64,000 bases of DNA from Actinomycetales bacterium SN12 (GCA_002837415.1 PJCV01000007.1:86191-150190), one strand, 5' to 3'; positions 9,921 through 18,956 are shown, numbered from the stretch's first letter. Notes: generated by a model from the sequence alone, not told the origin. A program made the numbers and translations.

Positions 9921-10280
9921 ATGGCGAAAATCAAGAAGGGTGACCTGGTTCAGGTCATCAGCGGCCGCAAGCAGGACAAGGGCGGCGACCGCGGCAAGCA
10001 GGGCAAGGTCCTCGAGGTCCTCGTCGAGCAGAACCGCGTCGTCGTGGAGGGTGTCAACTTCGTCACCCGCCACACCCGTGTCGGCCAGACCCAGCGCGGC
10101 ACCAAGACCGGTGGCATCGAGACCGTCGAGGCCCCGATCCACATCTCCAACGTCGCTCTCGTCGACCCCTCGACCAAGAAGCCGACCCGTGTCGGCCACC
10201 GCGTCGAGGAGCAGGTCAAGGACGGCGTGAAGCGCACGGTCCGCGTGCGCTACGCGAAGAAGTCAGGTAAGGACCTCTGA
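9921..10280 (+). CDS. rplX: 50S ribosomal protein L24
   Basis: The 119-residue product has the KOW motif near the N-terminus ([20 protein letters not shown]) typical of L24, an assembly initiator of the 50S subunit. Two bases separate it from rplN, and it overlaps rplE by one base. Confidence 0.96.
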   Translation: MAKIKKGDLVQVISGRKQDKGGDRGKQGKVLEVLVEQNRVVVEGVNFVTRHTRVGQTQRGTKTGGIETVEAPIHISNVALVDPSTKKPTRVGHRVEEQVKDGVKRTVRVRYAKKSGKDL

Positions 10281-10870
10281 TGGCAACGGCAACTGCTGCT
10301 GAGACTGGCAAGACCCAGCCTCGCCTGAAGCAGAAGTACAACACCGAGATCAAGAAGACTCTGCAGGAGCAGTTCGGCTACGCGAACGTCATGCAGATCC
10401 CCGGCCTGGTGAAGGTCGTCGTCAACACCGGTGTCGGTGAAGCGGCTCGTGACTCCAAGGTGATCGAGGGCGCCATCGACGACCTCACCAAGATCACCGG
10501 TCAGAAGCCCATCGTCACGAAGGCCCGCAAGTCCATCGCGCAGTTCAAGCTGCGCGAGGGCCAGGCCATCGGCGCGCACGTCACCCTCCGCGGCGACCGT
10601 GCGTGGGAGTTCGTCGACCGCCTCGTCAACCTGGCGCTGCCGCGCATCCGCGACTTCCGCGGGCTGTCGGCCGATCAGTTCGACGGCAACGGCAACTACA
10701 CCTTCGGTCTCCAGGAGCAGAGCGTGTTCCACGAGATCGACCAGGACCGGATCGACCGCGTCCGCGGGTTCGACATCACCGTGGTCACCACGGCCAAGAC
10801 GGACGACGAGGGTCGCGCACTCCTGCGCGCGCTCGGCTTCCCGTTCAAGGCCGCCGACGCCCCGGCGTGA
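10280..10870 (+). CDS. rplE: 50S ribosomal protein L5
   Basis: The 196-residue product contains the L5 core ([59 protein letters not shown]). L5 binds 5S rRNA and the P-site tRNA. Immediately after the stop codon lies a palindromic repeat, and the gene for S14, which usually follows rplE, is absent. The next gene, rpsH, begins 165 bases later. Confidence 0.97.
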   Translation: MATATAAETGKTQPRLKQKYNTEIKKTLQEQFGYANVMQIPGLVKVVVNTGVGEAARDSKVIEGAIDDLTKITGQKPIVTKARKSIAQFKLREGQAIGAHVTLRGDRAWEFVDRLVNLALPRIRDFRGLSADQFDGNGNYTFGLQEQSVFHEIDQDRIDRVRGFDITVVTTAKTDDEGRALLRALGFPFKAADAPA

Positions 10871-10919
10871 CCCTTCGACAGGCTCAGGGACCCATCCTGG
10901 GTCGCTGAGCCTGTCGAGG
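10871..10919. repeat. REP-like palindromic repeat copy 1, directly after rplE
   Basis: The two arms CCTTCGACAGGCTCAGGGAC and GTCGCTGAGCCTGTCGAGG pair over about 21 bases with one mismatch and a short loop. It abuts the rplE stop codon and could form a strong hairpin in the mRNA. Related copies occur at 20399, 33722, 35526 and 57917. Confidence 0.8.
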
Positions 10920-11035
10920 CGCCTTCCCCGCATCCCTTACAATTGAAGATTGTGCGTCCGCTCGGGCGCCACTCTCATCGAAGGCCGTCTGTCGTGTAAC
11001 GGCAGCCGGAACCTCATGATCGAAGGAAACCAGAT

Positions 11036-11434
11036 ATGACGATGACAGACCCGGTCGCAGACATGCTGACCCGTCTGCGCAACGCTAACTCGGCGCACCA
11101 CGATTCCGTGACCATGCCGTCGAGCAAGCTCAAGACGAACATCGCCGAGATCCTCCAGCAGGAGGGCTACATCGGCGGCTTCGAGGTGACCGACGCCCGC
11201 GTCGGCAGCAACCTCACCCTCTCGCTCAAGTACGGTCCCAACCGTGAGCGCTCCATCGCCGGCATCAAGCGCGTGTCGAAGCCCGGTCTGCGTGTCTACG
11301 CGAAGTCGACCGAGCTGCCCAAGGTCCTCGGTGGCCTCGGCGTTGCCATCCTGTCCACCTCCTCCGGTCTTCTCACCGACCGTCAGGCTGAGCAGAAGGG
11401 CGTGGGCGGAGAAGTTCTCGCCTACGTGTGGTGA
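11036..11434 (+). CDS. rpsH: 30S ribosomal protein S8
   Basis: The 132-residue product begins [18 protein letters not shown] and ends in the usual [10 protein letters not shown]8 organises the central domain of 16S rRNA and represses the spc operon in E. coli by binding mRNA near rplE; the repeat upstream here could alter such control. ATGs at 11036 and 11042 are both in frame; the first has GAAGGAAAC upstream. rplF follows after 6 bases. Confidence 0.97.
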   Translation: MTMTDPVADMLTRLRNANSAHHDSVTMPSSKLKTNIAEILQQEGYIGGFEVTDARVGSNLTLSLKYGPNRERSIAGIKRVSKPGLRVYAKSTELPKVLGGLGVAILSTSSGLLTDRQAEQKGVGGEVLAYVW

Positions 11435-11440
11435 TCTGAC

Positions 11441-11977
11441 ATGTCGCGAATCGGACGACTTCCCATCGACATCCCCTCCGGCGTGACCGTCTCGGTCGAC
11501 GGCCGCGAGGTCGCAGTCAAGGGCCCCAAGGGCGAGCTCTCGCTCACCCTGGCCAACCCCATCGAGGTCTCGGTCGAGGAGAACCAGGTTCTCGTCACCC
11601 GCCCGGACGACGAGCGCGAGTCGCGCTCGCTGCACGGTCTGACCCGTACCCTCATCAACAACAACATCATCGGCGTCACCCAGGGCTACACCAAGGGCCT
11701 CGAGGTCGTCGGCACCGGTTACCGCGTGCAGCAGAAGGGCGGCTCGATCGAGTTCGCGCTCGGCTTCTCGCACCCGGTCCTGGTCGACCCGCCCGCAGGC
11801 ATCACCCTGACGGTCGAGGGCACCAACAAGGTGACCGTGAGTGGCATCGACAAGCAGGCTGTCGGCGAGGCCGCGGCCAACATCCGCAAGATCCGCAAGC
11901 CCGAGCCGTACAAGGGCAAGGGTGTGCGCTACGCCGGCGAGGTCGTGCGTCGCAAGGCCGGAAAGGCTGGTAAGTAA
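11441..11977 (+). CDS. rplF: 50S ribosomal protein L6
   Basis: The 178-residue product has both L6 repeats and the C-terminal signature [20 protein letters not shown]6 lies near the factor-binding site and the sarcin-ricin loop. Length and order in the spc operon are standard. Confidence 0.97.
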   Translation: MSRIGRLPIDIPSGVTVSVDGREVAVKGPKGELSLTLANPIEVSVEENQVLVTRPDDERESRSLHGLTRTLINNNIIGVTQGYTKGLEVVGTGYRVQQKGGSIEFALGFSHPVLVDPPAGITLTVEGTNKVTVSGIDKQAVGEAAANIRKIRKPEPYKGKGVRYAGEVVRRKAGKAGK

Positions 11978-11979
11978 CC

Positions 11980-12339
11980 ATGGCTGTCAAGTCCAAGTCC
12001 GCCGCCCGCGCGCGTCGCCACGCACGTCTTCGCAAGAAGATCGTCGGCTCCGACGTCCGCCCGCGTCTCGTCGTCAACCGCTCCGCGCGCCACGTGTTCG
12101 TGCAGCTCGTCGACGACGCCAAGGGCCACACTGTGGCATCCGCTTCCACGCTCGAGACCGAGCTGCGCTCCTTCGACGGTGACAAGACCGCCAAGGCCCG
12201 CAAGGTCGGCGAGCTCGTCGCTGAGCGCGCGAAGGCCGCCGGCGTTTCCGAGGCAGTGTTCGACCGTGGCGGCAACCGCTACGCCGGTCGTGTCGCCGCC
12301 ATCGCCGACGGCGCCCGCGAAGGGGGTCTGGCACTGTGA
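11980..12339 (+). CDS. rplR: 50S ribosomal protein L18
   Basis: The 119-residue product carries the L18 pattern ([20 protein letters not shown] to [20 protein letters not shown]). L18 joins 5S rRNA to the 50S subunit together with L5. The stop codon overlaps the GTG start of rpsE by 4 bases. Confidence 0.97.
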   Translation: MAVKSKSAARARRHARLRKKIVGSDVRPRLVVNRSARHVFVQLVDDAKGHTVASASTLETELRSFDGDKTAKARKVGELVAERAKAAGVSEAVFDRGGNRYAGRVAAIADGAREGGLAL

Positions 12340-13022
12340 GTGACAACAAGGAGAACGAAGTGACCGAAACCGCTCCTGCCGAGGCTCAGGCTCAGGCCGA
12401 GCCGCAGCGCGAGCAGCGCGACAACCGCCGTGGCGGCCGCGACCGCGGCCAGAGCCGCGACCGCAACTCGCGCGACCGCGGGGACAACCAGTTCCTGGAG
12501 CGCGTCGTCACCATCAACCGCGTCTCGAAGGTCGTGAAGGGCGGTCGTCGCTTCAGCTTCACCGCACTCGTGGTCGTCGGTGACGGCAACGGTCTGGTCG
12601 GCGTCGGCTACGGCAAGGCCCGCGAGGTGCCCCTGGCGATCTCGAAGGGTGTCGAAGAGGCCAAGCGCAACTTCTTCCGCGTCCCGCGCGTCGGCTCGAC
12701 GATCCCGCACCCCGTGCAGGGTGAGGCTGCTGCAGGCGTCGTCCTGCTGCGTCCGGCCGCTGCCGGTACCGGTGTCATCGCCGGTGGTCCGGTTCGCGCC
12801 GTGCTCGAGTGCGCCGGTATCCACGATGTCCTGTCGAAGTCGCTCGGCTCGTCGAACACGATCAACATCGTGCACGCCACTGTCGAGGCTCTGCAGGGTC
12901 TCGAGGAGCCGCGCGCTGTCGCCGCTCGTCGTGGTCTCGACTACGACGCCGTCGTGCCGGAGATCATCATCCGCAACGAGGCGAAGGCCGCTGCCGCCGC
13001 CGCGCAGAAGGTAGGTGCCTGA
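12336..13022 (+). CDS. rpsE: 30S ribosomal protein S5, N-terminally extended
   Basis: The S5 core begins near residue 48 ([20 protein letters not shown]) and includes the conserved [19 protein letters not shown]5 affects decoding fidelity and lies at the mRNA entry. Ahead of it is a tail of ~47 residues rich in Glu/Ala and then Arg/Asp/Gly ([19 protein letters not shown]), giving 228 residues rather than the usual ~166. The GTG at 12336 overlaps the rplR stop; a second in-frame GTG at 12360 is an alternative start. Confidence 0.95.
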   Translation: MSDNKENEVTETAPAEAQAQAEPQREQRDNRRGGRDRGQSRDRNSRDRGDNQFLERVVTINRVSKVVKGGRRFSFTALVVVGDGNGLVGVGYGKAREVPLAISKGVEEAKRNFFRVPRVGSTIPHPVQGEAAAGVVLLRPAAAGTGVIAGGPVRAVLECAGIHDVLSKSLGSSNTINIVHATVEALQGLEEPRAVAARRGLDYDAVVPEIIIRNEAKAAAAAAQKVGA

Positions 13023-13207
13023 TGGCTGAGCGCCTCAAGGTCACGCAGATCAAGTCCAAGGTGAGCGAGAAGCAGAACCAGCGCGACACGCTGCGTTCGC
13101 TCGGTCTCAAGCGGATCGGCGACTCGGTCGTTCGTCCCGACGACGCTCAGACCCGCGGCTACGTCCGCGCCGTCGCGCACCTCGTCAAGGTTGAGGAGAT
13201 CGACTAA
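13022..13207 (+). CDS. rpmD: 50S ribosomal protein L30
   Basis: The 61-residue product, beginning [18 protein letters not shown], is normal for bacterial L30 ([17 protein letters not shown]). The ATG at 13022 shares one base with the rpsE stop; in-frame sequence further upstream lies inside rpsE and is not used. It overlaps rplO by one base. Confidence 0.96.
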   Translation: MAERLKVTQIKSKVSEKQNQRDTLRSLGLKRIGDSVVRPDDAQTRGYVRAVAHLVKVEEID

Positions 13208-13788
13208 TGGCTGAGAAGAACGAAACCGTCGAGGCCACCAAGGCCCCGAAGACCGCTGCCAAGAAGCCGGCTGCTGCGAAGGCCGCTCCGGCCAAGGCCG
13301 CCGACAAGAAGGCTTCGGCCAAGAAGGACGCCGACGCTCCGGCTGCGCGTCCGTCGGTGCTGAAGGTGCACCACCTGCGTCCCGTCCCCGGCGCTCACAC
13401 CGCGAAGACCCGTGTCGGTCGCGGTGAGGGCTCGAAGGGCAAGACCGCCGGTCGTGGAACCAAGGGCACCAAGGCGCGCAACACCGTGCGCGCCGGCTTC
13501 GAGGGTGGGCAGATGCCGCTGCACATGCGCACCCCGAAGCTGCGCGGGTTCAAGAACCCGTTCCGCGTGGAGTACCAGGTCGTGAACCTGGCCAAGCTCG
13601 CGGAGCTGTACCCCCAGGGTGGCGATGTCACCGTCAGCGACCTGGTCGCCAAGGGTGCCGTGCGCAAGAACGAGAAGGTCAAGGTCCTCGGCGACGGCGA
13701 CATCTCGGTCAAGCTGACCGTGTCGGTCGACAAGGTCTCCGGCAGCGCCGAGCAGAAGATCGTCGCCGCCGGCGGTTCGATCAACTGA
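13207..13788 (+). CDS. rplO: 50S ribosomal protein L15, N-terminally extended
   Basis: The L15 domain starts near residue 52 ([32 protein letters not shown]). The first ~50 residues are an Ala/Lys/Pro-rich low-complexity extension ([20 protein letters not shown]), giving 193 residues against the usual ~147. L15 binds many 50S proteins late in assembly. A hairpin follows at 13809. Confidence 0.95.
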   Translation: MAEKNETVEATKAPKTAAKKPAAAKAAPAKAADKKASAKKDADAPAARPSVLKVHHLRPVPGAHTAKTRVGRGEGSKGKTAGRGTKGTKARNTVRAGFEGGQMPLHMRTPKLRGFKNPFRVEYQVVNLAKLAELYPQGGDVTVSDLVAKGAVRKNEKVKVLGDGDISVKLTVSVDKVSGSAEQKIVAAGGSIN

Positions 13789-13808
13789 GCCAGAAGCTGT
13801 GAACGCTG

Positions 13809-13837
13809 GGAGGGGTCGGAGATTATCCGGCCCCTCC
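13809..13837 (+). terminator. hairpin between rplO and secY
   Basis: GGAGGGGTCGG and CCGGCCCCTCC pair across a 7-base loop (one G-U pair), followed by a short TTTGCGTT tract. It may end or attenuate the spc transcript before secY. Confidence 0.6.
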
Positions 13838-13901
13838 TTTGCGTTACCCTGGACTTTCGGCCGTCCTTCCACGTTCGGCAATCCCTTCAGGAGGAACGCC
13901 C

Positions 13902-15224
13902 TTGTTTAGCGCCATCGCGCGAATCTTCCGCACGCCTGACCTGCGGCAGAAGATCCTTTTCACCATCGGCATCATCGCTCTGTACCGTCTGGGCTCGAAT
14001 GTGCCGGCTCCGTTCGTGAACTTCCCGAACGTCGAGCAGTGCCTCGCCGCCAACGCCGGCACCGACGGCCTGCTCGGACTGGTCAACCTCTTCTCCGGCG
14101 GTGCGCTGCTGCAGCTGTCGATCTTCGCCCTCGGTGTGATGCCGTACATCACCGCGACGATCATCACGCAGCTGCTCCGCGTCGTCATCCCGCACTTCGA
14201 GTCCCTCCACCAGGAGGGCCAGGCGGGCCAGAGCAAGCTCACCCAGTACACCCGCTACCTCACGATCGCACTCGCACTGCTGCAGTCCGCGACCGTGGTG
14301 ACGGTGGCACGCAGCGGTCAGCTGTTCGGTCAGACCGACGTCGCCGCCTGCAACAACCTGCTGACCAACGACGTGTGGTGGGCACAGGCGCTCATCATCA
14401 TCGCGATGACCGCCGGCACCGGCCTCATCATGTGGATGGCCGAGCTCGTCACCGAGCGCGGCATCGGCAACGGCATGTCGCTGCTCATCTTCACCTCGAT
14501 CGCCGCGACGTTCCCGTCGTCGATGTGGGCCATCTGGGAGGCGAAGGGCTTCGAGACCTTCCTGCTGGTGCTGCTCATCGGCATCGTGGTGATGTCGCTG
14601 ATCGTGTACGTGGAGCAGTCGCAGCGCCGCGTGCCCGTGCAGTACGCCAAGCGCATGGTCGGCCGGCGCACCTACGGCGGCACGAACACCTACATCCCGA
14701 TCAAGGTGAACATGGCGGGTGTGATCCCGATCATCTTCGCCTCGTCGCTGCTGTACGTGCCGATGCTCGTCGCGCAGTTCAACACGCCCGCTGACGGCAG
14801 TGAGCCGCCGGCCTGGGTTGCCTGGGTCCTCGCGAATCTGGCATCCGGTGACCAGCCGCTGTACATGGCCGCCTACTTCCTGCTGATCATCGGGTTCACC
14901 TACTTCTACGTCGCGATCACGTTCAACCCCGTCGAGGTCGCCGACAACATGAAGCGGTACGGCGGGTTCATCCCCGGCATCCGCGCCGGCCGCCCGACGG
15001 CGGAGTACCTCGACTACGTCATCACCCGCATCACGTTCCCCGGTTCGCTCTACCTGGGCCTCGTCGCGCTGATCCCGCTGATCGCGCTGGCGACGGTGCA
15101 GGCCAACCAGAACTTCCCGTTCGGTGGCGCCTCGATCCTGATCATCGTGGGTGTCGGTCTCGAGACGGTGAAGCAGATCGACGCGCAGCTGCAGCAGCGC
15201 CACTACGAAGGGCTCCTCCGATGA
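13902..15224 (+). CDS. secY: preprotein translocase subunit SecY
   Basis: The 440-residue product is the ten-helix channel of the Sec translocon (for example RTPDLRQKILFTIGIIALYR at the N-terminus and GGALLQLSIFALGVMPYITA). The start is taken as TTG at 13902 because AGGAGG lies 7 bases upstream and the protein then begins LFSAIARIFRTPDLRQK, matching the family; upstream in-frame sequence is within the leader. The stop overlaps the adk start by 4 bases. SecE is encoded in this window at 56497. Confidence 0.95.
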   Translation: MFSAIARIFRTPDLRQKILFTIGIIALYRLGSNVPAPFVNFPNVEQCLAANAGTDGLLGLVNLFSGGALLQLSIFALGVMPYITATIITQLLRVVIPHFESLHQEGQAGQSKLTQYTRYLTIALALLQSATVVTVARSGQLFGQTDVAACNNLLTNDVWWAQALIIIAMTAGTGLIMWMAELVTERGIGNGMSLLIFTSIAATFPSSMWAIWEAKGFETFLLVLLIGIVVMSLIVYVEQSQRRVPVQYAKRMVGRRTYGGTNTYIPIKVNMAGVIPIIFASSLLYVPMLVAQFNTPADGSEPPAWVAWVLANLASGDQPLYMAAYFLLIIGFTYFYVAITFNPVEVADNMKRYGGFIPGIRAGRPTAEYLDYVITRITFPGSLYLGLVALIPLIALATVQANQNFPFGGASILIIVGVGLETVKQIDAQLQQRHYEGLLR

Positions 15225-15814
15225 CCTCAGCTCGTCTTCTCATCGTCGGCCCGCAGGGCTCCGGCAAGGGCACCCAGGGCATCCGCGTCGCCGAGGCGCT
15301 GAGCATCCCCGTCGTCTCGACCGGCGACATGTTCCGCGCCAACATCAAAGAGGGCACGGAGCTCGGGCAGAAGGTCACCGCGATCCTCGATGCCGGCGAC
15401 CTCGTGCCCGACGAGCTGACCAGTGAGATCGTCCGCGATCGGCTGTCGCAGGACGACGCGCAGGGCGGCTTCCTGCTCGACGGCTACCCCCGCAACACCG
15501 CCCAGGTGCACCATCTCGATGCCTTCCTCGGCGAGCAGGCTGCGGCCCTCGACGCCGTCATCCTGCTCGACGTGCCGCGCGAGGAGAGCATCGCGCGCCT
15601 CAGCCTGCGTGCTGTGGAGCAGGGTCGTTCGGACGACACCGACGAGGCCATCGCGCACCGTCTCGACATCTACGAGCACGAGACCGCTCCGATCATCTCC
15701 GTGTACGAGGAGCGCGGCATCGTCGACCGCATCGACGGCGTCGGCTCGCTCGACGAGATCACCGCACGGATCTCGGCCGCCCTCGCCGCACGCGGCATCG
15801 GGCAGCTGGTCTGA
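15221..15814 (+). CDS. adk: adenylate kinase
   Basis: The 197-residue product interconverts ATP + AMP and 2 ADP. The P-loop reads GPQGSGKGTQ (residues 10-19), with the AMP-binding segment ISTGDMFR-like VSTGDMFRANI and FLLDGYPRN. It is the short form lacking the zinc-type LID insertion. It overlaps secY by 4 bases, and map begins 8 bases after its stop. Confidence 0.96.
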   Translation: MTSARLLIVGPQGSGKGTQGIRVAEALSIPVVSTGDMFRANIKEGTELGQKVTAILDAGDLVPDELTSEIVRDRLSQDDAQGGFLLDGYPRNTAQVHHLDAFLGEQAAALDAVILLDVPREESIARLSLRAVEQGRSDDTDEAIAHRLDIYEHETAPIISVYEERGIVDRIDGVGSLDEITARISAALAARGIGQLV

Positions 15815-15821
15815 CCCTTCG

Positions 15822-16670
15822 ATGTTCCGCAAGTCGATCTACAAGACACCGGCGCAGCTGCGCTCGATGCTCGAGCCCGGACTGATCACCGCCGCCGCTC
15901 TCGACGCCGTCCGTCCGCTGGTGCGGGCCGGGGTCACGACCGGGCAGCTGGATGCCGCGGCCGAGCGGGCCATCCTCGATCGTGGCGCCGAGTCGAACTT
16001 CCAGCTCGTACGGGGATACCGGCACACGACGTGCATCTCGGTCAACGAGCAGGTCGTGCACGGCATCCCGGGCGATCGGGTGCTCGCGCCTGGCGACATC
16101 GTCTCGGTCGACTGCGGGGCGCAGTTCAAGGGCTGGAACGGCGACAGCGCGGTGACCTTCGTGGTGCCCGACGACGCGCGCCCCGAGCTGGTGGCGCGCC
16201 GCGAGGAGCTCTCGCGCGTCACCGAGGGCTCGATGTGGGCGGGGATCGCCGCCATGGCATCCGCCTCGCACATCGGCGATATCGGAACCGCGATCCAGGA
16301 GTACATCGAAGCGCAGGGCCCGTCCGAGGTGTCGGGCGAGACCTACGGCATCCTGCGCGAGTACGTCGGCCACGGCATCGGACGCAAGATGCACGAGGCG
16401 CCCAGCGTCTTCAACTATCGCACTCCCGACGCCGGAGCCGAGATCCGCGCCGGTCTCGTGCTCGCCATCGAGCCGATGGCGACAGCCGGGGGAGAGGCGA
16501 CGTTCATCGAGGACGACGACTGGACGGTCTCGACCGTCGACGGCTCCGATGGGTCGCACTGGGAGCACAGCGTCGCCCGCCACGAGGGCGGCATCTGGGT
16601 CCTCACCGCGCCCGACGGCGGCGCCGCGGGCCTCGCGCCGTTCGGCGTGGTTCCCGTCCCGATCGCGTAG
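15822..16670 (+). CDS. map: methionine aminopeptidase, type I
   Basis: The 282-residue enzyme removes the N-terminal methionine from nascent proteins. The dinuclear metal site is visible: Asp in VDCGAQ and NGDSAV, His in GHGIGRKMHEAP, Glu in AIEPMA and Glu in the C-terminal region, plus the HTTCISVNEQVVHG substrate region. The ATG at 15822 gives the family-like N-terminus MFRKSIYKTPAQ. infA normally follows; here about 2.3 kb of other DNA intervenes. Confidence 0.96.
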   Translation: MFRKSIYKTPAQLRSMLEPGLITAAALDAVRPLVRAGVTTGQLDAAAERAILDRGAESNFQLVRGYRHTTCISVNEQVVHGIPGDRVLAPGDIVSVDCGAQFKGWNGDSAVTFVVPDDARPELVARREELSRVTEGSMWAGIAAMASASHIGDIGTAIQEYIEAQGPSEVSGETYGILREYVGHGIGRKMHEAPSVFNYRTPDAGAEIRAGLVLAIEPMATAGGEATFIEDDDWTVSTVDGSDGSHWEHSVARHEGGIWVLTAPDGGAAGLAPFGVVPVPIA

Positions 16671-16721
16671 CGCTCGCACCGGCCCCGGTCGCCGCCGTTC
16701 CTCGCGAGGCCGCCTGGGCTG

Positions 16722-16804
16722 AGAAACCACTTCTCGCGTGGGAAACCACTTCTCGCGTGGGAAACCACGTCTCAAGTGGTTTCTCGCGCTCGATATGGTT
16801 TCTC
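16722..16804 (+). repeat. 19-bp repeat array A (3 direct + 2 inverted units)
   Basis: Three contiguous direct units start at 16722, 16741 and 16760 with consensus RGAAACCACTTCTCGCGTG. They are followed by inverted units, TGGTTTCTC, at 16777 and 16796, again 19 bases apart. There are no spacers, so it is not a CRISPR array. The 3' end of the AbiEi-like gene runs into the array. A sister array lies at 17872. Confidence 0.85.
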
Positions 16805-17767
16805 GCGCGGCCGGGCTTTGAGGCTGGCCAGCTTCGCCGGCTCGCGCGGATGCTTGAGGGGCACACCAGCCGCACGCAGCGCCGTGACGAGCGGCGTGAT
16901 CTTCCAGACATCGCTCAGGTCCCAACGCGCGAAGGCATGTCCATGTCGCCGCAGCCTGTCCTCTCTGCGCTTCTCGTTTCGCAGGTGCTGCTCCGCCTTC
17001 CTCGGGTCGTCGAAGTCGTACTTCCCCCACCCGTCCGCTTCACCTATGGCGCCCACCGAGGGGAACAGGAAGTCGACGCGGTCATCTTCGCCCTCATAGT
17101 GGAACTCCCGCTGCAGCTCCGGATGCTCGAAACCACACCAGCCGATGACAGCTCGGCTCACGCTCTCCGCCGGAGACTCCGCACGATCATCGGCGTGGTC
17201 GAGTACCCAGTTCATCCGTCCGCGGCCGCGCCGGTTCCGTTGTGAGAGCCCGAGATCCCGCATCCCCCTGACGCTGGTGAACCCCTCCTGCTTGGGCGAG
17301 ACGGCAGCGTCGGCGACCGCGAGCCCCTGCGCGAGGGGGAGCACGCGCATCAGGTCCATGGCGGTGTCGACTGGAGAGGTCGTCAGCACGCCACGCACGT
17401 CCCCGACCGCACGCGGGTCTGCGCCGGTGTGCACCGCGACGTCGCCGAAGCGCCGGGACGCCGAGCGGTCCGCATCGTAGACGTGGATGTCCTTCGGCTC
17501 GTTGAAGTAGGGCAGGCCGAGCAGCACGGCGGCGGACTCGAGGCAGAGGACGGCGTCCGGATGCTTGCGGACGAACGCGTGAACCCGGACGGCGTATCGC
17601 TGCCAGCCCGGAAGCTTCTCGTACGCCGCGCGGTCGACGTAGATCCCGGCGCGCACGGGTGCGTACTGTCGCGCGCTGAGGCCGATGCCGAGCATCCGCG
17701 CCTCCGACGCCGTCAGAAGAGCGAGTGGCGACTGATTGATCGCTCGGCGGTCGAGGGAGATGGTCAT
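16772..17767 (-). CDS. AbiEi-like antitoxin-domain protein with C-terminal endonuclease-like domain
   Basis: This ~331-residue protein resembles actinobacterial proteins annotated as type IV toxin-antitoxin AbiEi-family domain proteins. Residues ~10-110 fit the N-terminal region (LTASEARMLGIGLSARQY, VRAGIYVDRAAY, LESAAVLLGLP). Residues ~210-310 resemble a DUF559/Vsr-type PD-(D/E)XK fold (VDFLFPSVGAIGEADGWGKY then KRREDRLRRHGHAFARWDL). No toxin gene is adjacent, so a stand-alone role is likely and unknown. The start was set at ATG 17767 (MTISLDRRAIN); a start about 50 bases upstream is possible. The gene is antisense to its ribosomal surroundings, and its last codons come from repeat array A. 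Confidence 0.7.
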   Translation of the reverse strand: MTISLDRRAINQSPLALLTASEARMLGIGLSARQYAPVRAGIYVDRAAYEKLPGWQRYAVRVHAFVRKHPDAVLCLESAAVLLGLPYFNEPKDIHVYDADRSASRRFGDVAVHTGADPRAVGDVRGVLTTSPVDTAMDLMRVLPLAQGLAVADAAVSPKQEGFTSVRGMRDLGLSQRNRRGRGRMNWVLDHADDRAESPAESVSRAVIGWCGFEHPELQREFHYEGEDDRVDFLFPSVGAIGEADGWGKYDFDDPRKAEQHLRNEKRREDRLRRHGHAFARWDLSDVWKITPLVTALRAAGVPLKHPREPAKLASLKARPREKPYRARETT

Positions 17768-18144
17768 ACGACTCGAGGATGCCCGGTTGGCTCGGGCGGC
17801 GAGGACGGATCCGGCCATCTGTGGAGCGTTCGGCGGAATCTCTGCTTGTGCAGGGTGAGTGCGGCCGGAGCAGAAACCGCTTCGTGCGTGAGAAACCCCT
17901 TCCTGCGTGAGAACCCACTTCCTGCGTGAGAAACCTCTTCCTGCGTGAGGAACCACCGCTGCGCTGGTTTCTCATGCGGAATCTGGTTTCTCGGGCGGGG
18001 GAGGAGGCGGCGGACGGGGCGGCCACCGGCAGACGGCTCGCCGGAAGGGAGGAAGGCCGAAAGCCGCCCGCGCGTTCACATGGCAGGCATAGCGTGGGCG
18101 GGGCAGAATGGGTGCGACAATTTTGTGCTGAAGATCGGACTGTC
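17768..18144. other. intergenic region between the divergent AbiEi-like and DsbA-like genes
   Basis: This 377-base region carries repeat array B (17872-17992) and presumably both promoters. I see no further gene in it; reading frames across the array encode only repetitive peptide. Confidence 0.6.
17872..17992 (+). repeat. 19-bp repeat array B (4-5 direct + 2 inverted units)
   Basis: Contiguous units start at 17872, 17891, 17910 and 17929 with consensus AGAAACCNCTTCCTGCGTG; a fifth, degenerate unit starts at 17948. Inverted TGGTTTCTC units follow at 17965 and 17984, 19 bases apart. Architecture, period and orientation match array A on the other side of the AbiEi-like gene. Confidence 0.85.
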
Positions 18145-18804
18145 ATGGCCCACGCCCAGAGCAAGCCCAACTGGTTTGCCATCGGAATCTCCATCGCCGT
18201 CGTCGTCGTGCTGGTCGCGCTTGGCGGTGTGGTCGTGTGGCTCAACAACCAGGCGACGGATGCCGGTCCGGCGCCGAAGGGCGACCTCGTCAACTCCGAG
18301 ACCGGGGCCCTCACCTTCGGGGACGGCGACGATGTCGTCTCGACGTACGTCGACTTCATGTGCCCGGCGTGCAACTCCTTCGAGCAGGCATACGGCCAGC
18401 AGCTTCAGGCTGCCGCCGCCTCGGACGACCTCACTCTCGAGATCCACCCGATCGCGATCCTCGATCACCTCTCGCAGGGCACGGACTACTCGTCGCGCTC
18501 CGCCGCGGCCATGTACTGCGTCGCCGAGAACAACCCCGACGAGGCGCTCGACTTCCTGAACACGCTCTTCGCGAATCAGCCTGAAGAGAACTCGACCGGC
18601 CTCACCGACGACCAGCTCAAGCAGATCGCCGACGAGGTCGGCGCCGACAAGGCCGCGGACTGCATCGACGACGGCACGTTCCTGAAGTACGGGGCCGCGC
18701 AGGCGAAGGCGCACGAGATCAAGGGCACTCCGACTGTCGAGATCAACGGCAAGCGCCTCGACATCAACGAGATCAACACAGAGCTTCCGAAGATTCTGTC
18801 CTGA
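18145..18804 (+). CDS. membrane-anchored DsbA/thioredoxin-fold protein
   Basis: The 219-residue protein has one N-terminal membrane span (about residues 11-33) and an extracytoplasmic thioredoxin-like domain with the redox motif Cys73-Pro-Ala-Cys76 and the cis-proline at Thr195-Pro196. Two further cysteines (about 125 and 173) flank the helical insert. It probably oxidises or isomerises disulphides in exported proteins. It stands between the AbiEi-like gene and infA, an unusual place. The ATG at 18145 was chosen because it directly precedes the signal-anchor. Confidence 0.88.
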   Translation: MAHAQSKPNWFAIGISIAVVVVLVALGGVVVWLNNQATDAGPAPKGDLVNSETGALTFGDGDDVVSTYVDFMCPACNSFEQAYGQQLQAAAASDDLTLEIHPIAILDHLSQGTDYSSRSAAAMYCVAENNPDEALDFLNTLFANQPEENSTGLTDDQLKQIADEVGADKAADCIDDGTFLKYGAAQAKAHEIKGTPTVEINGKRLDINEINTELPKILS

Positions 18805-18820
18805 TCGAGGCGGGCTCCAT

Positions 18821-18849
18821 TTGCCGCATGGGCGCCAAGGGTATATCGT
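18821..18849 (+). promoter_or_regulatory. possible infA promoter
   Basis: TTGCCG (18821-18826) and TATCGT (18844-18849) are 17 bases apart, upstream of infA. The same stretch can form a hairpin GGCGCCAA/TTGGTGCC (18831-18863), which might alternatively end the DsbA-like transcript. Confidence 0.4.
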
Positions 18850-18956
18850 AGATCTTTGGTGCCTTGTGCCTTGTTCCGGCGTGTCCGAACGGGCTGCACC
18901 ACACTCATCACCCACCCACCGCAGATCGGCCGATCTGCAGAAGCGTCAGCGAGGCT

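Noticed and set aside
13887..15203. Minus-strand open frame opposite secY
   Set aside because: Arg/Asp/His-rich translation without any family pattern, exactly opposite a conserved gene.
16722..17992. CRISPR array
   Set aside because: The 19-bp units are contiguous with no spacers, and there are no cas genes.
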